A DNA stretch of 64,000 nt from Mesorhizobium sp. AR10. Lineage in GTDB: Bacteria > Pseudomonadota > Alphaproteobacteria > Rhizobiales > Rhizobiaceae. Positions 29,643-38,535 of the stretch are shown piece after piece. The position numbers were made by a program, and so were the translations under genes. Within the stretch, counting starts at the first letter, position 1, and each line of letters starts with the position of its first letter. The notes beneath the pieces were generated by a model. That model made no database searches, was not told where the DNA came from, and was given only the letters and a program-made list of their open reading frames with translations. The stretch is taken from positions 4,008,001 to 4,072,000 of the forward strand of contig NZ_CP080524.1 in the NCBI RefSeq assembly GCF_024746795.1. The letters are read 5' to 3'.

Positions 29643-30055
29643 CGCTCGGTCCCCAAAACGGAAGCTTGCGTTTTGTGGTAATGATGCCCGCAAGGGAGCG
29701 CAAGCGCCGCTTTCGCCAGCTTTTTGCTGCACTGCAACATGAAGCCCCTTGCATTTCGGGGCGAACTGGGCCATATGCGGCGACATAGGCGCTTGGGCCG
29801 GGCAATATCCGGCCTTCTCGACGAATGAGACTGGTTGCGTCTGTTTTCCCTCTTTCCGGTATATCGGCCCTCTTTCCGGTACATCACAAAGTGGCGAAAA
29901 AGCCCCGTGGCATGATGCCTGCGGGCACGACAGCGCAGCCGAGTGGACGTTTACGTCCGCCCGCCTTGTCGTTTCATATCAATTTTTTTCGACGGCAGGT
30001 TGCGCCCTGCCGCCATCGATGTTTGCGGCCAGCGGCCGCGTGAAAGAAGACTATT
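29643..30055. other. Divergent intergenic region pccB-rhlE (413 bases)
   Basis: No gene seen. The main structure is an 18-base tandem repeat, CCCTCTTTCCGGTATATC at 29848-29865 and CCCTCTTTCCGGTACATC at 29868-29885, with a period of 20 bases. The helicase 5' leader after it is long, about 170 bases, as for other cold-responsive helicase genes. That reading is inference. Confidence 0.5.
29848..29885. repeat. Tandem 18-base repeat upstream of the helicase gene
   Basis: Two near-identical copies of CCCTCTTTCCGGTAYATC start 20 bases apart, differing at one base. With a spacing of about two helical turns they could be paired protein sites or a duplicated promoter element. Confidence 0.6.
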
Positions 30056-31447
30056 TTGACCAACGAAAACACAGCGGAACTCAACGGTTTCGCAGCACTT
30101 GGAATTACGGGCGCGCTGCTTAAGGCCACCCACGCCGCCGGCTTCACCGATCCGAAGCCGATCCAGACCCAGGCGATCCCGCCGCAGCTCGAAGGCCGCG
30201 ACATTTTCGGCATCGCCCAGACCGGCTCCGGCAAGACCGCGGCGTTCGCGCTGCCGATCCTGTCGAAGATCATCGCACTCGGCACCAAGCGCCGGCCGAA
30301 GACGGCCCGTGCGCTGATCCTGGCGCCGACGCGCGAACTCGCCGTGCAGATCGAAGACATGATCAAGCTGCTCGCCAAGGGCGCGCATGTCTCGACCGCG
30401 CTCGTGCTTGGCGGCGTCTCGCGCTTCAGCCAGGTGAAGAAGGTTGCGCCCGGCGTCGATATCCTGATCGCCACGCCCGGCCGGCTGACCGACCTGGTGC
30501 GTGAGGGCGACCTCGTCCTTGCCGACACCAAATGGCTGGTGCTCGACGAAGGCGACCGCATGCTCGACATGGGCTTCATCAACGACGTCAAGCGCATCGC
30601 CAGGGCGACCGCGCCGGACCGTCAGACGGTGCTGTTCTCGGCTACCATGCCGGCCGAAATCGCCGAACTGGCGAAAGGCCTGCTGAAGAACCCGATCCGC
30701 GTCGAAGTGGCCCCGCACAGCACTGCGGCGGCCGAGATCGTGCAGGGCGTCGTGTTTGCCCGCACCAAGCAGAAGCGCCAGGTGCTGTCGACGATGCTTG
30801 CCGACGAGGCGATGAAGTCCGTCATCATCTTTTCGCGCACCAAGCATGGCGCCGACAGGGTGACCAAGGACCTGGAGCGCGACGGCTTCAAGGCCGCCGT
30901 CATCCATGGCAACAAGTCGCAGAACGCCCGCCAGAAGGCGCTCAACGATTTCCGCGAAGGCTCGGTGCGCATTCTTGTGGCGACCGACATCGCGGCGCGC
31001 GGCATCGACGTTCCCGGCATCAGCCATGTGGTGAATTTCGACCTGCCGGACGAGGCGGAAAGCTATGTCCACCGCATCGGCCGCACCGGCCGTAACGGCA
31101 TGGACGGCATCGCCATCACACTTTGCGATCCCTCCGAGAGCAGCAAGCTGCGCCAGGTCGAACGCATCATCCGCACCAAGCTGCCTGTTGTTGCCGACCA
31201 TCTCGGCAGCCCCGATCCGCAGCGTAATCCCGCCGAAAAGAACGAACGCTTCGAGCCGGCCAACGACCGCAACGATCGCAATGGCCGTCGCGACGGCAGG
31301 CGGCCCGGCGGCCAGAACAACGGCAAGAAGCGCTTCGGCGACAAGCCTGTCTTTGCCGGCGAGCGCAAGCCGGAAGGCGCCAAGCCATTCAAGGGCAACA
31401 ACAAGCGCCGTTTCGGCGGCAAGCGGCCGGCTGCGCGGGCTGCGTAA
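30056..31447 (+). CDS. rhlE: DEAD-box RNA helicase, RhlE type
   Basis: ATP-dependent RNA helicase for ribosome assembly or RNA decay, probably important in the cold. The TTG start at 30056 gives 463 residues. Motifs in order are the Q motif (TDPKPIQTQAIP), I (AQTGSGKTAAF), Ia (PTRELAVQI), DEGD in place of DEAD (VLDEGDRMLDMGF), III (SATMP), V (ATDIAARGIDV) and VI (HRIGRTGRNG). A basic Gly/Arg/Asn tail follows from about residue 390. The DEGD variant of motif II is uncommon but retains the metal-binding acids. A terminator follows. Confidence 0.93.
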   Translation: MTNENTAELNGFAALGITGALLKATHAAGFTDPKPIQTQAIPPQLEGRDIFGIAQTGSGKTAAFALPILSKIIALGTKRRPKTARALILAPTRELAVQIEDMIKLLAKGAHVSTALVLGGVSRFSQVKKVAPGVDILIATPGRLTDLVREGDLVLADTKWLVLDEGDRMLDMGFINDVKRIARATAPDRQTVLFSATMPAEIAELAKGLLKNPIRVEVAPHSTAAAEIVQGVVFARTKQKRQVLSTMLADEAMKSVIIFSRTKHGADRVTKDLERDGFKAAVIHGNKSQNARQKALNDFREGSVRILVATDIAARGIDVPGISHVVNFDLPDEAESYVHRIGRTGRNGMDGIAITLCDPSESSKLRQVERIIRTKLPVVADHLGSPDPQRNPAEKNERFEPANDRNDRNGRRDGRRPGGQNNGKKRFGDKPVFAGERKPEGAKPFKGNNKRRFGGKRPAARAA

Positions 31448-31500
31448 GCAGACCGAGTTGCGGCCGAGCGTCTGATCTCGGCGTTAGACCAACTGAATGA

Positions 31501-31533
31501 GGGCGACCGAAGCGATGCTTCGGTCGCCCTTTT
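31501..31533 (+). terminator. Intrinsic terminator after rhlE
   Basis: A perfect 13-bp stem GGGCGACCGAAGC (31501-31513) pairs with GCTTCGGTCGCCC (31517-31529) over GAT, followed by TTTT. It ends the helicase transcript before the convergent hydrolase gene. Confidence 0.92.
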
Positions 31534-31564
31534 CGTTTCGCGGGCGTTCGACGTGTCGGAAGCG

Positions 31565-32539
31565 CTACTGCGTGATTGCCTTGACCCAGACGACAATTCG
31601 CTGCGCCAGGAAAGCCGTCGTCGATGGCGACAGCGCGTCGCCGGCGATGACGTGGTTGTCCTGATCGCCGGTGTCGTCGACCGGCACCAGTTCGTGTGCG
31701 CCACCCCAGCGCCCGGCGATTTCACGCGTGCGGTCGGGCCGCACCACCTTGTCCGAATCCGAGAAGATGAACAAAGCCGGGATGGTCGCCTTCTCCACCG
31801 GCGCGCCATAGGCAAGCTCGGTCAGCGCCTGCATCGGCAGGGTCGCTTCGATCGGGTAGCGGTAGGTCCAGAATTTTTCATGCAGCGCGTTGCGCGGCAC
31901 GAAGCTGTGTTCCTTGCCGGCGACCAACCTGGCGATCTGTCGGCCCCATGGCATGGTCAGGATTTCGGCGCCGGAAGCCTTGACGCCAAAATTCGGCGAG
32001 ATGAACGCGATCGCGGCGACGCCGTCCGAAGCGTCCGGTTGCGTCGCGGCCCACACCGCCAGCGAGCCGCCGGTCGAGGTGCAGATGACGATCACCTTGT
32101 CGCCGATCGCCCGGCCGATGGCGAGCGCTTCCTCGTAGTCGTTGACCCAGGCGTTGACGCTGCCTTGCGTCATCGCGGCGCCATCCTGCCCATGGCCGGT
32201 GAGGCGAGTGTAGAAAAGATTGGCGTCGAGCTGGTCGGCTACGTCGTCGGGCAGCGGCCGAACCTCGCCCTTCGATGCCGAGAAGCCGTGGATGTAGACG
32301 ATCGACAGTGGCGTTCTGGCGTGAACCATCGGATTGGCCCAGATGATCTCCTTCTCCAGCCCGTCGCGGATACCAGGCAGGGCAGCTTCTTCGCGTGCCA
32401 CATAGGCCTGCGGGTCGTCGCCGATCACCGAGGCATCGAAACGGATCGTGGTATCGACGGGGACACGTGGGCCAAGCATGAAGGCGAGGGCGAGAATGAC
32501 GACGAGACCCAGCAGCGCAAGCACGATCCGTCGCCCCAT
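31565..32539 (-). CDS. Alpha/beta hydrolase, membrane-anchored
   Basis: Serine hydrolase with no assigned substrate. The ATG at 32539 follows GTGGAGTCTGCG and gives 324 residues beginning with a hydrophobic segment (RRIVLALLGLVVILALAFML) that is either an anchor or a signal sequence. The fold shows YIHGFSASKGE (oxyanion side), the nucleophile Ser155 in ICTSTGGSLA, where the first Gly of GxSxG is Cys, an Asp in FIFSDSDKVVRP, and the His in DQDNHVIAGD. It resembles carboxylesterase or lysophospholipase-like proteins. It shares the strand with the SDR gene 71 bases upstream. Confidence 0.85.
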   Translation of the reverse strand: MGRRIVLALLGLVVILALAFMLGPRVPVDTTIRFDASVIGDDPQAYVAREEAALPGIRDGLEKEIIWANPMVHARTPLSIVYIHGFSASKGEVRPLPDDVADQLDANLFYTRLTGHGQDGAAMTQGSVNAWVNDYEEALAIGRAIGDKVIVICTSTGGSLAVWAATQPDASDGVAAIAFISPNFGVKASGAEILTMPWGRQIARLVAGKEHSFVPRNALHEKFWTYRYPIEATLPMQALTELAYGAPVEKATIPALFIFSDSDKVVRPDRTREIAGRWGGAHELVPVDDTGDQDNHVIAGDALSPSTTAFLAQRIVVWVKAITQ

Positions 32540-32610
32540 CGCAGACTCCACGCAACAATTCTCAACCTATGGCCGCGACCGCAACCAGGCAACGGCGTCC
32601 TGTGGACAGT

Positions 32611-33432
32611 CTATTCGCTCGGCGGCTTGCGATCGAAATTCAGCGGGCGTCCCTGCCAGCGGGTCGCGGTGCTGATGAACCAATGACAGAACGATCTCGG
32701 CAGCAGGCTGAGCAGCTTCAGGCCCCAGCTCAGCCGGCGCGGGAAGGTGACTTCGAAGCCGCCCGATTTGATGCCCCGTGCCATGCGGCGCGAGGCGCGG
32801 TTGACCGGCATCAAGCCTGGCATCGGCAGCATATTCTTCTCGGTCAGCGGCGTGTCGATGAAGCCGGGATTCATCACCTGGATGCGGACATTCATCTTGT
32901 CGAAATCGTATTTCAGCGACTCGGCCAAGATGTTGATCGCTGCCTTGGTGCCGCCATAGGCGGCCGTGGTCGGCCAGCCGAAATAGGCAGTGACCGAGCC
33001 GACGAGGACGACATGGCCGCGGGCGCGGATGCGCATGCGTTCGACGACCGGCACCAGGCCGTTGATGATGCCGAAATAATTGACTTCGAAAGACTGGCGG
33101 AAGTCGCGGATTTTGAGGTCCTCACCGGGGGTGGCGATATAGTTCCCGGCATTGAACACGGCCAGAACGATTGGCCCGAGTTCCTTCTCGATCGCGGCGA
33201 CTGTCTTTGCCATGCGCTTCTCGTCGGTCACGTCGCAAGGAAAGGCCGTGACATGGCCCGGCATCTGCGCCGTCTCGACAATGAGCGTATCGATCGGATC
33301 ATCGTCGAGCGCCGTCACCGCGACGGCAAAGCCCTGCGACGCAAGGTCCTTGGCCAACGAACGGCCGATGCCGCTGCTGCCGCCCGTGATCCAGGCGACG
33401 CCGTGCTTCGGGTTGGCCCGGTAGAGTGTCAT
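32611..33432 (-). CDS. Short-chain dehydrogenase/reductase
   Basis: NAD(P)-dependent oxidoreductase with unknown substrate. The 273 residues have the Rossmann motif TGGSSGIGRSLA at about 16-27, the NAG motif FNAGNY near residue 94, and the triad Ser146, Tyr159 and Lys163 (YGGTK). A C-terminal extension of about 50 residues ends in a hydrophobic stretch that may touch the membrane, as in KDSR-like SDRs acting on lipids. It lies with the alpha/beta hydrolase gene on the minus strand, divergent from cysK. Confidence 0.88.
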   Translation of the reverse strand: MTLYRANPKHGVAWITGGSSGIGRSLAKDLASQGFAVAVTALDDDPIDTLIVETAQMPGHVTAFPCDVTDEKRMAKTVAAIEKELGPIVLAVFNAGNYIATPGEDLKIRDFRQSFEVNYFGIINGLVPVVERMRIRARGHVVLVGSVTAYFGWPTTAAYGGTKAAINILAESLKYDFDKMNVRIQVMNPGFIDTPLTEKNMLPMPGLMPVNRASRRMARGIKSGGFEVTFPRRLSWGLKLLSLLPRSFCHWFISTATRWQGRPLNFDRKPPSE

Positions 33433-33590
33433 GCTGTGTCCCGCAAACTTGTTGCTAGTGCTCTAGCGGTGAAGAAATCGAATGAAAAGAGCGCTTTTCG
33501 GCACATGGTTGAAATGGATTCCGGGACGCAGCATCTGTTTCAGAAAATTGCAGTGCTCGAAATGCGACTGTGCCAGTCGATTCTTGCCTT

Positions 33591-33611
33591 GAAACCGAAG
33601 CTTCGGGTTTC
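33591..33611. promoter_or_regulatory. Small dyad in the cysK leader
   Basis: GAAACCGAAG and CTTCGGGTTTC form a near-perfect hairpin 35 bases before the cysK ATG. It could be a regulator site (CysB-like control is plausible) or a leader RNA hairpin. Only the dyad is visible evidence. Confidence 0.3.
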
Positions 33612-33645
33612 TAGGGTCTCGCCGCACGCTACACAAGGAATCTTC

Positions 33646-34680
33646 ATGCCCCGTTCTGTGATCGAAGCGATCGGCAACACGCCCCTGATCCGCCTCAACA
33701 AGGCCTCGGAAGAAACCGGCTGCGAGATCCTGGGCAAGGCCGAATTCATGAATCCTGGCCAGTCGGTCAAGGACCGGGCCGGCCTGTTCATCATCCGCGA
33801 TGCCGAACAGCGTGGGCTGCTGAAGCCGGGTGGCGTCATCGTCGAAGGGACAGCCGGCAACACCGGCATCGGCCTGACGCTGGTTGCCAAGGCACTGGGC
33901 TACCGCACCGTCATCGTCATTCCCGACACGCAGAGCCAGGAAAAGAAGGACACGATCAAACTGCTCGGCGCCGAGCTGATCGAGGTGCCGGCGGTGCCTT
34001 ACAAGAACCCCAACAACTATGTGAAGCTGTCGGGGCGCCTGGCCGAGCAGATGGCGCGGTCCGAGCCGAACGGCGCGATCTGGGCCAACCAGTTCGACAA
34101 CGTCGCCAATCGCGACGGCCACATCCGCACCACGGCGCAAGAGATCTGGAACCAGACCGGCGGCAAGGTCGACGGTTTCGTGTCGGCGGTCGGCTCAGGC
34201 GGCACGCTGGCCGGAGTCGCATTCGGGTTGAAAGCCAAAAGCAAGGATGTGAAGGTCGCCTTGGCCGATCCGCTGGGGGCCGCGCTCTACTCCTTCTACA
34301 CCAGCGGTGATCTGAAATCCGAGGGCAGCTCGATCACCGAAGGCATCGGGCAGGGGCGCATCACCGCCAATCTCGAAGGCTTCACGCCGGATTTTTCCTT
34401 CCAGATTCCGGATGAGGATGCGCTGCCGATCGTTTTCGACCTGATCCAGGAGGAGGGCCTTTGCGTCGGCGGCTCGACCGGCATCAACATTGCCGGCGCG
34501 ATCCGGCTGGCCAGGGAATTGGGTCCCGGCCACACCATCGTGACCATTCTCTGCGATTACGGAACGCGCTACCAGTCGAAGCTGTTCAACCCGGAATTTT
34601 TGCGCGAGAAGAAACTGCCGGTGCCGGGCTGGATGGAACAGCGCAGCACAATTTCGGTGCCGTTCGAGAAGGTCGCCTGA
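33646..34680 (+). CDS. cysK: Cysteine synthase A
   Basis: O-acetylserine sulphhydrylase, last step of cysteine synthesis, PLP enzyme in the cytoplasm. The ATG at 33646 follows AAGGAATCTTC and gives 344 residues. The open frame extends far upstream, but those codons lie opposite the SDR gene and are not conserved. Motifs are IGNTPLIRL, the PLP lysine in NPGQSVKDRAG, the phosphate loop VEGTAGNTGIGL and VGSGGTLAGVAFGL. The sequence after about residue 280 is longer than in enteric CysK. Its stop overlaps the alaX start (TGATG), so the two are coupled. Confidence 0.95.
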   Translation: MPRSVIEAIGNTPLIRLNKASEETGCEILGKAEFMNPGQSVKDRAGLFIIRDAEQRGLLKPGGVIVEGTAGNTGIGLTLVAKALGYRTVIVIPDTQSQEKKDTIKLLGAELIEVPAVPYKNPNNYVKLSGRLAEQMARSEPNGAIWANQFDNVANRDGHIRTTAQEIWNQTGGKVDGFVSAVGSGGTLAGVAFGLKAKSKDVKVALADPLGAALYSFYTSGDLKSEGSSITEGIGQGRITANLEGFTPDFSFQIPDEDALPIVFDLIQEEGLCVGGSTGINIAGAIRLARELGPGHTIVTILCDYGTRYQSKLFNPEFLREKKLPVPGWMEQRSTISVPFEKVA

Positions 34681-35423
34681 TGGCGCACAAGACGGAAGCG
34701 CTGTTTCGCGACGACGCCTATCTGAAGACGGCTGACGCCTTGGTTGTCGCCATCAACGATCGCGGCGGCATCATCCTCGACCGGACGATCTTTTACGCCA
34801 CGTCAGGCGGGCAGCCGGGCGACACGGGTGCCATTGAGCGCGCCGACGGCAGCCGCATCGCCATTGCCGCCACCATCACCGGCGAGACCAAGGACGAGAT
34901 CATCCACGTGCCGGCGCCGGAGCAGGCGGTTCCGGTCGTTGGTGAGCGAGTGAAACTCGCCATCGACTGGGAGCGGCGGCACCTCTTGATGCGCATGCAC
35001 GCAGCCTGCCATTTGCTCACCGTCGTCTGTCCGTTCCCGATCACCGGCGCCGCGGTTTCCGAGGACGACAGCCGTGTCGATTTCGACGCTCCGGATGCAG
35101 GTTTTACCAAGGAGGACGTTACCGCCAGGATGATGGAACTGGTGCGGGCCGATCATCCGATCTTTGTCAGGTTGATCACCGACGAGGAACTGGCGGCCAA
35201 TCCCGGCCTGGTGAAATCCAAGAATGTGCGGCCGCCTGTCGGCACGGGCAAGATCCGCCTGGTCTGCATTGGCGAGCATGCCGCAATCGACAGCCAGCCT
35301 TGCGGCGGCACCCATGTGAAGAGCACTGGCGAAGTCGGCGAGATCCATATCGGCAAGATTGAGAAGAAGGGCCGCGAGAACCGGCGCTTTCGCATACGCT
35401 TCGGACCGATGCCGGCGGCCTGA
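34680..35423 (+). CDS. alaX: Alanyl-tRNA editing protein AlaX
   Basis: Stand-alone editing domain that hydrolyses mischarged Ser- or Gly-tRNA(Ala). The 247 residues carry the two zinc-binding motifs of the AlaRS editing domain: HAACH (RRHLLMRMHAACHLLTVV) near residue 107 and CGGTH (IDSQPCGGTHVKSTGEVG) near residue 210. The N-terminal FYATSGGQPGDTGAI is the usual AlaX start of fold. The ATG overlaps the cysK stop. Downstream after 38 bases is sseA, giving a cysK-alaX-sseA-GNAT run on one strand that may be one transcript. Confidence 0.93.
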   Translation: MAHKTEALFRDDAYLKTADALVVAINDRGGIILDRTIFYATSGGQPGDTGAIERADGSRIAIAATITGETKDEIIHVPAPEQAVPVVGERVKLAIDWERRHLLMRMHAACHLLTVVCPFPITGAAVSEDDSRVDFDAPDAGFTKEDVTARMMELVRADHPIFVRLITDEELAANPGLVKSKNVRPPVGTGKIRLVCIGEHAAIDSQPCGGTHVKSTGEVGEIHIGKIEKKGRENRRFRIRFGPMPAA

Positions 35424-35461
35424 ACCATAACGCTTCGCCAAGACGGAGCAGGAGAAAAAGA

Positions 35462-36313
35462 ATGGCCGAAGACAGCCCTTTCACCGTCGACGCGGACTGG
35501 CTGCAGAAACGTCTTGGCGAGCCGGGCCTGACCATCGTCGATGCGTCGTGGTATCTGCCGGCGCAAAAGCGCGACGCGCGTGCTGAGTATGAAGCGGCGC
35601 ACATTCCGGGCGCGCTGTTCCTCGATCAGGATGCAGTCTCCGATCCGGATTCCAAACTGCCGCATACGCTGCGGTCGCCGCAGCATTTCGCGCAATATGT
35701 TGGCGCGATGGGCATTTCGGCCGACGACACCATCGTCGTCTATGACGGTCCAGGCTACTTCTCGGCGCCGCGCGGGTGGTGGATGTTCCGCGTCATGGGC
35801 ATGTTCCAGGTCTACATACTGGGCGGCGGCTTCGACCGCTGGAAGGCGGCCGGCCGGCCGGTGACGGCGGAACCGACCAAGATCGCGCCTTGCGTGTTTC
35901 ACGTCGACTTTGACGCCAGCCGGGTTGTCGGCCTGGCCGAGATGCGCCAGATCGTCGAGACCAGGCAGAGCCAGATCGCCGACGCGCGTTCGCCAGGTCG
36001 TTTCGCTGGCTCGGAGCCGGAGCCGCGCGCGGGCATCCGCTCCGGTCACATGCCGGGTGCGCGCAATGTGCCGACGCCGGTGCTTTCGGAAAATGGTGAG
36101 CTTTTGTCAAAAGAGCGTCTGCGCGAGGTGATCGAAGGCGCCGGCATCGACCTGTCGAAGCCGATCGTTACCTCTTGCGGATCGGGGATCACGGCGGCTG
36201 CGATCACGCTGGCGCTGGAGACTCTTGGCCACACCGACAACAGGCTTTACGACGGCTCTTGGACGGAATGGGGCGGGCTTGACGATACGCCGATCGTGAC
36301 GGGCAAGGAATGA
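35462..36313 (+). CDS. sseA: 3-mercaptopyruvate sulfurtransferase
   Basis: Transfers sulphur from 3-mercaptopyruvate to cyanide or thiol acceptors. The 283 residues have two rhodanese domains: about 10-130 (inactive, with DASWYLPAQKRDARAEY) and about 165-280 (catalytic). The active Cys239 sits in VTSCGSGITAAA; CG(S/T)G(V/I)T is the mercaptopyruvate-type loop, unlike CRKGVT of thiosulphate rhodanese. A ribosome site AGGAG precedes the ATG. It overlaps the following GNAT gene by four bases. The nearby cysK fits a sulphur amino acid theme. Confidence 0.95.
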   Translation: MAEDSPFTVDADWLQKRLGEPGLTIVDASWYLPAQKRDARAEYEAAHIPGALFLDQDAVSDPDSKLPHTLRSPQHFAQYVGAMGISADDTIVVYDGPGYFSAPRGWWMFRVMGMFQVYILGGGFDRWKAAGRPVTAEPTKIAPCVFHVDFDASRVVGLAEMRQIVETRQSQIADARSPGRFAGSEPEPRAGIRSGHMPGARNVPTPVLSENGELLSKERLREVIEGAGIDLSKPIVTSCGSGITAAAITLALETLGHTDNRLYDGSWTEWGGLDDTPIVTGKE

Positions 36314-36882
36314 CGGTGATGGAAAACGGAGTGCTGGAAGACATCGAGGTGACGGTGACGTTTCTCGAAATGCATGCGCCGCCGGCCTATTCGCCGACAG
36401 TGCCGTACAACCGTCAGATCGCGTTGCTGAAGAGCAAGGACATTCCGCTGCATTTCTACCGCTACCTGATGGATCGGGTGGGCCGAAAATGGCATTGGGT
36501 GAACGTGTTGAGGCTGAGCGACGAGGAGCTTTCGGCCGGCATCCACCGCGAGGACCGCGACATCAGGGTGCTTTACCTCGATGGCGCGCCGGCCGGCTTC
36601 TTCGACCTCAAGCCGCATCTGCCGGAGGAAGTGGAACTCGCCTATTTCGGCATGATGGAGCACGCGACCGGGCAAGGCATCGGCCGCTGGTTCCTGGGTG
36701 CGGCGATTGCCGCCGCGTGGTCGTATGGGCCGAAGCGGGTGACGGTGCAGACCTGCACGCTGGATCACCCGGCTGCCCTGCCGCTCTACCAGAAACTCGG
36801 CTTTGCGCCGGTGGCGCAAAAGAAGGAGGTCGTGCACCCGCTGCCTTTCCTGGAGCGCTCGGCCAGCGTCATGAGGCCTTGA
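36310..36882 (+). CDS. GNAT-family N-acetyltransferase
   Basis: Acetyl-CoA dependent acetyltransferase of unknown substrate. The 190 residues show the GNAT acetyl-CoA loop at about residues 115-130 (MMEHATGQGIGRWFLGAAIA) and the late motif TCTLDHPAALPLYQKLGFAP. The start at 36310 overlaps sseA by four bases; an internal ATG at 36319 is also possible. It is likely translated with sseA. Close homologues follow sseA in many rhizobia, but I know of no proven role. Confidence 0.88.
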   Translation: MTVMENGVLEDIEVTVTFLEMHAPPAYSPTVPYNRQIALLKSKDIPLHFYRYLMDRVGRKWHWVNVLRLSDEELSAGIHREDRDIRVLYLDGAPAGFFDLKPHLPEEVELAYFGMMEHATGQGIGRWFLGAAIAAAWSYGPKRVTVQTCTLDHPAALPLYQKLGFAPVAQKKEVVHPLPFLERSASVMRP

Positions 36883-36988
36883 TTTCTCCCCCAAACTGAA
36901 CCCTCCGTTCATCGGCGCTTCAGACTGTCTTTGCCATGTTGGTGACACGACCAATGCGGCCATCCGACTGGCCGAAGGAGAACAGGAC

Positions 36989-37546
36989 ATGCTGACCCGA
37001 CGTACACTTGCCGTTGCGCTGATCGCGGCTTTTGCCATGCCGACCCTGGCTTTCGCCCAGGCGACGACGCCGTCCGCCACGACGATCGAGCGCCAGCTGG
37101 AGGCGGCGCCCCGGGTAAAGCTGCGCCCCAACCAGCGCGTCACCATCCGCGAATTCAAGCGACGGCCGGATCTGCGCCGTATGGCGCGTTCGATCGATAT
37201 CCAGTCGATCAATTTTGCTTTCGGCTCGGCGGCCATTTCGGAGTCGCAATACGGCAAGATCGAAAACATCGCCGACGCGCTTGACCGCATCCTGCGGCGC
37301 AACCCCGGCGCCCGCGTGCTGATCGAGGGCCATACCGACGCGGTCGGCTCCTTCCAGTCGAACCAGATCTTGTCCGAGCAGCGCGCCGCCTCGCTGAAAC
37401 GGACGCTGGTGCGCGAATTCGGTGTGCCGGGCTATGCGCTGGAAACCGTCGGCTATGGCGAGGAGTTCCTGCTGGTGCAGACGCAGAACGAGAACTGGCG
37501 CAATCGCCGGGTGACACTGCGCCGCTTCGACGATTTCGTCAGGTAA
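36989..37546 (+). CDS. OmpA-family peptidoglycan-binding protein
   Basis: Small exported protein of 185 residues. It has a signal peptide (MLTRRTLAVALIAAFAMPTL, probable cut after AFA) and a basic linker with KLRPNQRVTIREFKRRPDLR. The OmpA-like C-terminal domain, about 70-180, starts INFAFGSAAISESQYGKI and has the peptidoglycan-binding motif LIEGHTDAVGS and the conserved NRRVTLRRF end. There is no lipobox, so it is probably soluble in the periplasm. The ATG follows AGGAGAACAGG. It stands alone, with a possible gene remnant just downstream. Confidence 0.9.
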   Translation: MLTRRTLAVALIAAFAMPTLAFAQATTPSATTIERQLEAAPRVKLRPNQRVTIREFKRRPDLRRMARSIDIQSINFAFGSAAISESQYGKIENIADALDRILRRNPGARVLIEGHTDAVGSFQSNQILSEQRAASLKRTLVREFGVPGYALETVGYGEEFLLVQTQNENWRNRRVTLRRFDDFVR

Positions 37547-37603
37547 GTTATTCGAAATCTTGACGATTTCACCGCTCGACTTGCGGTCTGGATCATCCCG
37601 CAA

Positions 37604-37759
37604 AAAGAGCCCGGCTTGAATGAGTTGGGCTCTGAGCGGCTGACCATCCGCCATGACGCTGGCTCGTCGGCTGCTCCTTACGTGGCTGGCACATTGCTCG
37701 CCGTCCGGCGGGTGCAGGAGATCACCGGACTGGTGCGGAGTGACGCGCTGATGGACTGA
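37604..37759 (+). pseudogene. Possible remnant of a DapB-like reductase C-terminus
   Basis: Directly after the OmpA-like gene, in the same frame past its stop, the text reads NELGSERLTIRHDAGSSAAP, then YVAGTLLAVRRVQEITGLV and a stop. It resembles the last 40-50 residues of some dihydrodipicolinate reductases (TIRHD, PGVLLAVRR, GL near the end). There is no start codon, ribosome site or N-terminal part. If right, it marks a deletion or decayed paralogue here. The match is from memory of the family only and is weak. Confidence 0.35.
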
Positions 37760-37837
37760 CTGATACTTGGCAGGAATCGGGTGGGAGGCACCGGCTCGAG
37801 CGCATAATTTCCGGTCAACGACAGCGGAGATTGCGCC

Positions 37838-38305
37838 ATGACCATCCAGTTCAAAGCCTTGCCGACCGAGGATGTGAGAGCCCTGCAGCGCGGCGCTCCC
37901 GACGCCTATGGCCGGACGCCGGAGCGGCAGATATCGGACGGCGATGGTGTGCCATGCCGTCACTGCCTCAGGAATGTCGCTGCCGGCGATGCCTATCTCG
38001 TCCTGGCTTATCGGCCGTTTCCTGAGCTTCAGCCTTATGCCGAGACCGGGCCGATCTTCCTGCATGCCGAGGAATGCGAACGCACCGCCGGGGGGGAAAT
38101 GATTCCCGAAATGCTCGAAAGCAGCGACTATATCGTGCGCGGCTATGGCAAGGACGACCGCATTGTCTATGGCAGTGGCGGGGTCATCCCGACACAGGCT
38201 ATCGCGGCGCGGGCAGGGGCCTTGTTCGAGCGCGACGACATCGCCTATGTCCACGTCCGCTCGGCGCGCAACAATTGCTATCAATGCAGGATCGAGCGCG
38301 CCTGA
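37838..38305 (+). CDS. DUF1203 family protein
   Basis: Function unknown. The 155-residue protein matches the DUF1203 pattern: a conserved CRHCLRNVAAGDAYLVLAYR region near residues 35-54, IFLHAEECERT around 76, then YIVRGYGKDDRIVYGSG and the ending HVRSARNNCYQCRIERA. Four or five cysteines in CxxC-like or paired positions and two histidines suggest a metal site. No signal peptide is seen, so it is probably cytoplasmic. It is a single gene with its own leader and no clear operon partner. Confidence 0.88.
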   Translation: MTIQFKALPTEDVRALQRGAPDAYGRTPERQISDGDGVPCRHCLRNVAAGDAYLVLAYRPFPELQPYAETGPIFLHAEECERTAGGEMIPEMLESSDYIVRGYGKDDRIVYGSGGVIPTQAIAARAGALFERDDIAYVHVRSARNNCYQCRIERA

Positions 38306-38484
38306 AGGTTCGAGGCGGTACCGTCTGTCACGCGGACCACAGCTGTCGTACTGCCGTCGCATTGTCGCGTTAGAAGATGATGGTCGATCGATTTGCCGAC
38401 CGCGGATGAACCGGCGGAAATCTCGATACCGAGGAAGCGGGGCTTTGGCTCCGCTTTTTTGTTGCCCGCATTCTCCGCGCAAAG

Positions 38485-38516
38485 AAAAAGCCCGCCGGAA
38501 TTGACCGACGGGCTTT
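38485..38516 (-). terminator. Intrinsic terminator of the outer membrane protein gene
   Basis: On the minus strand AAAGCCCGTCGG pairs with CCGGCGGGCTTT (one G-U pair) and is followed by TTTTTC. It lies 20 bases past the stop of the barrel gene. Confidence 0.85.
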
Positions 38517-38535
38517 GATCGTTGCCGGAGCGGCT

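Noticed and set aside
32569..33645. A long N-terminal extension of cysK
   Set aside because: The extension is antisense to the SDR gene; family start MPRSVIEAIGNTPLIRL with AAGGA upstream is at 33646.
36920..38482. A 520-codon minus-strand open frame
   Set aside because: It covers the OmpA-like and DUF1203 genes in antisense and shows no domain pattern.
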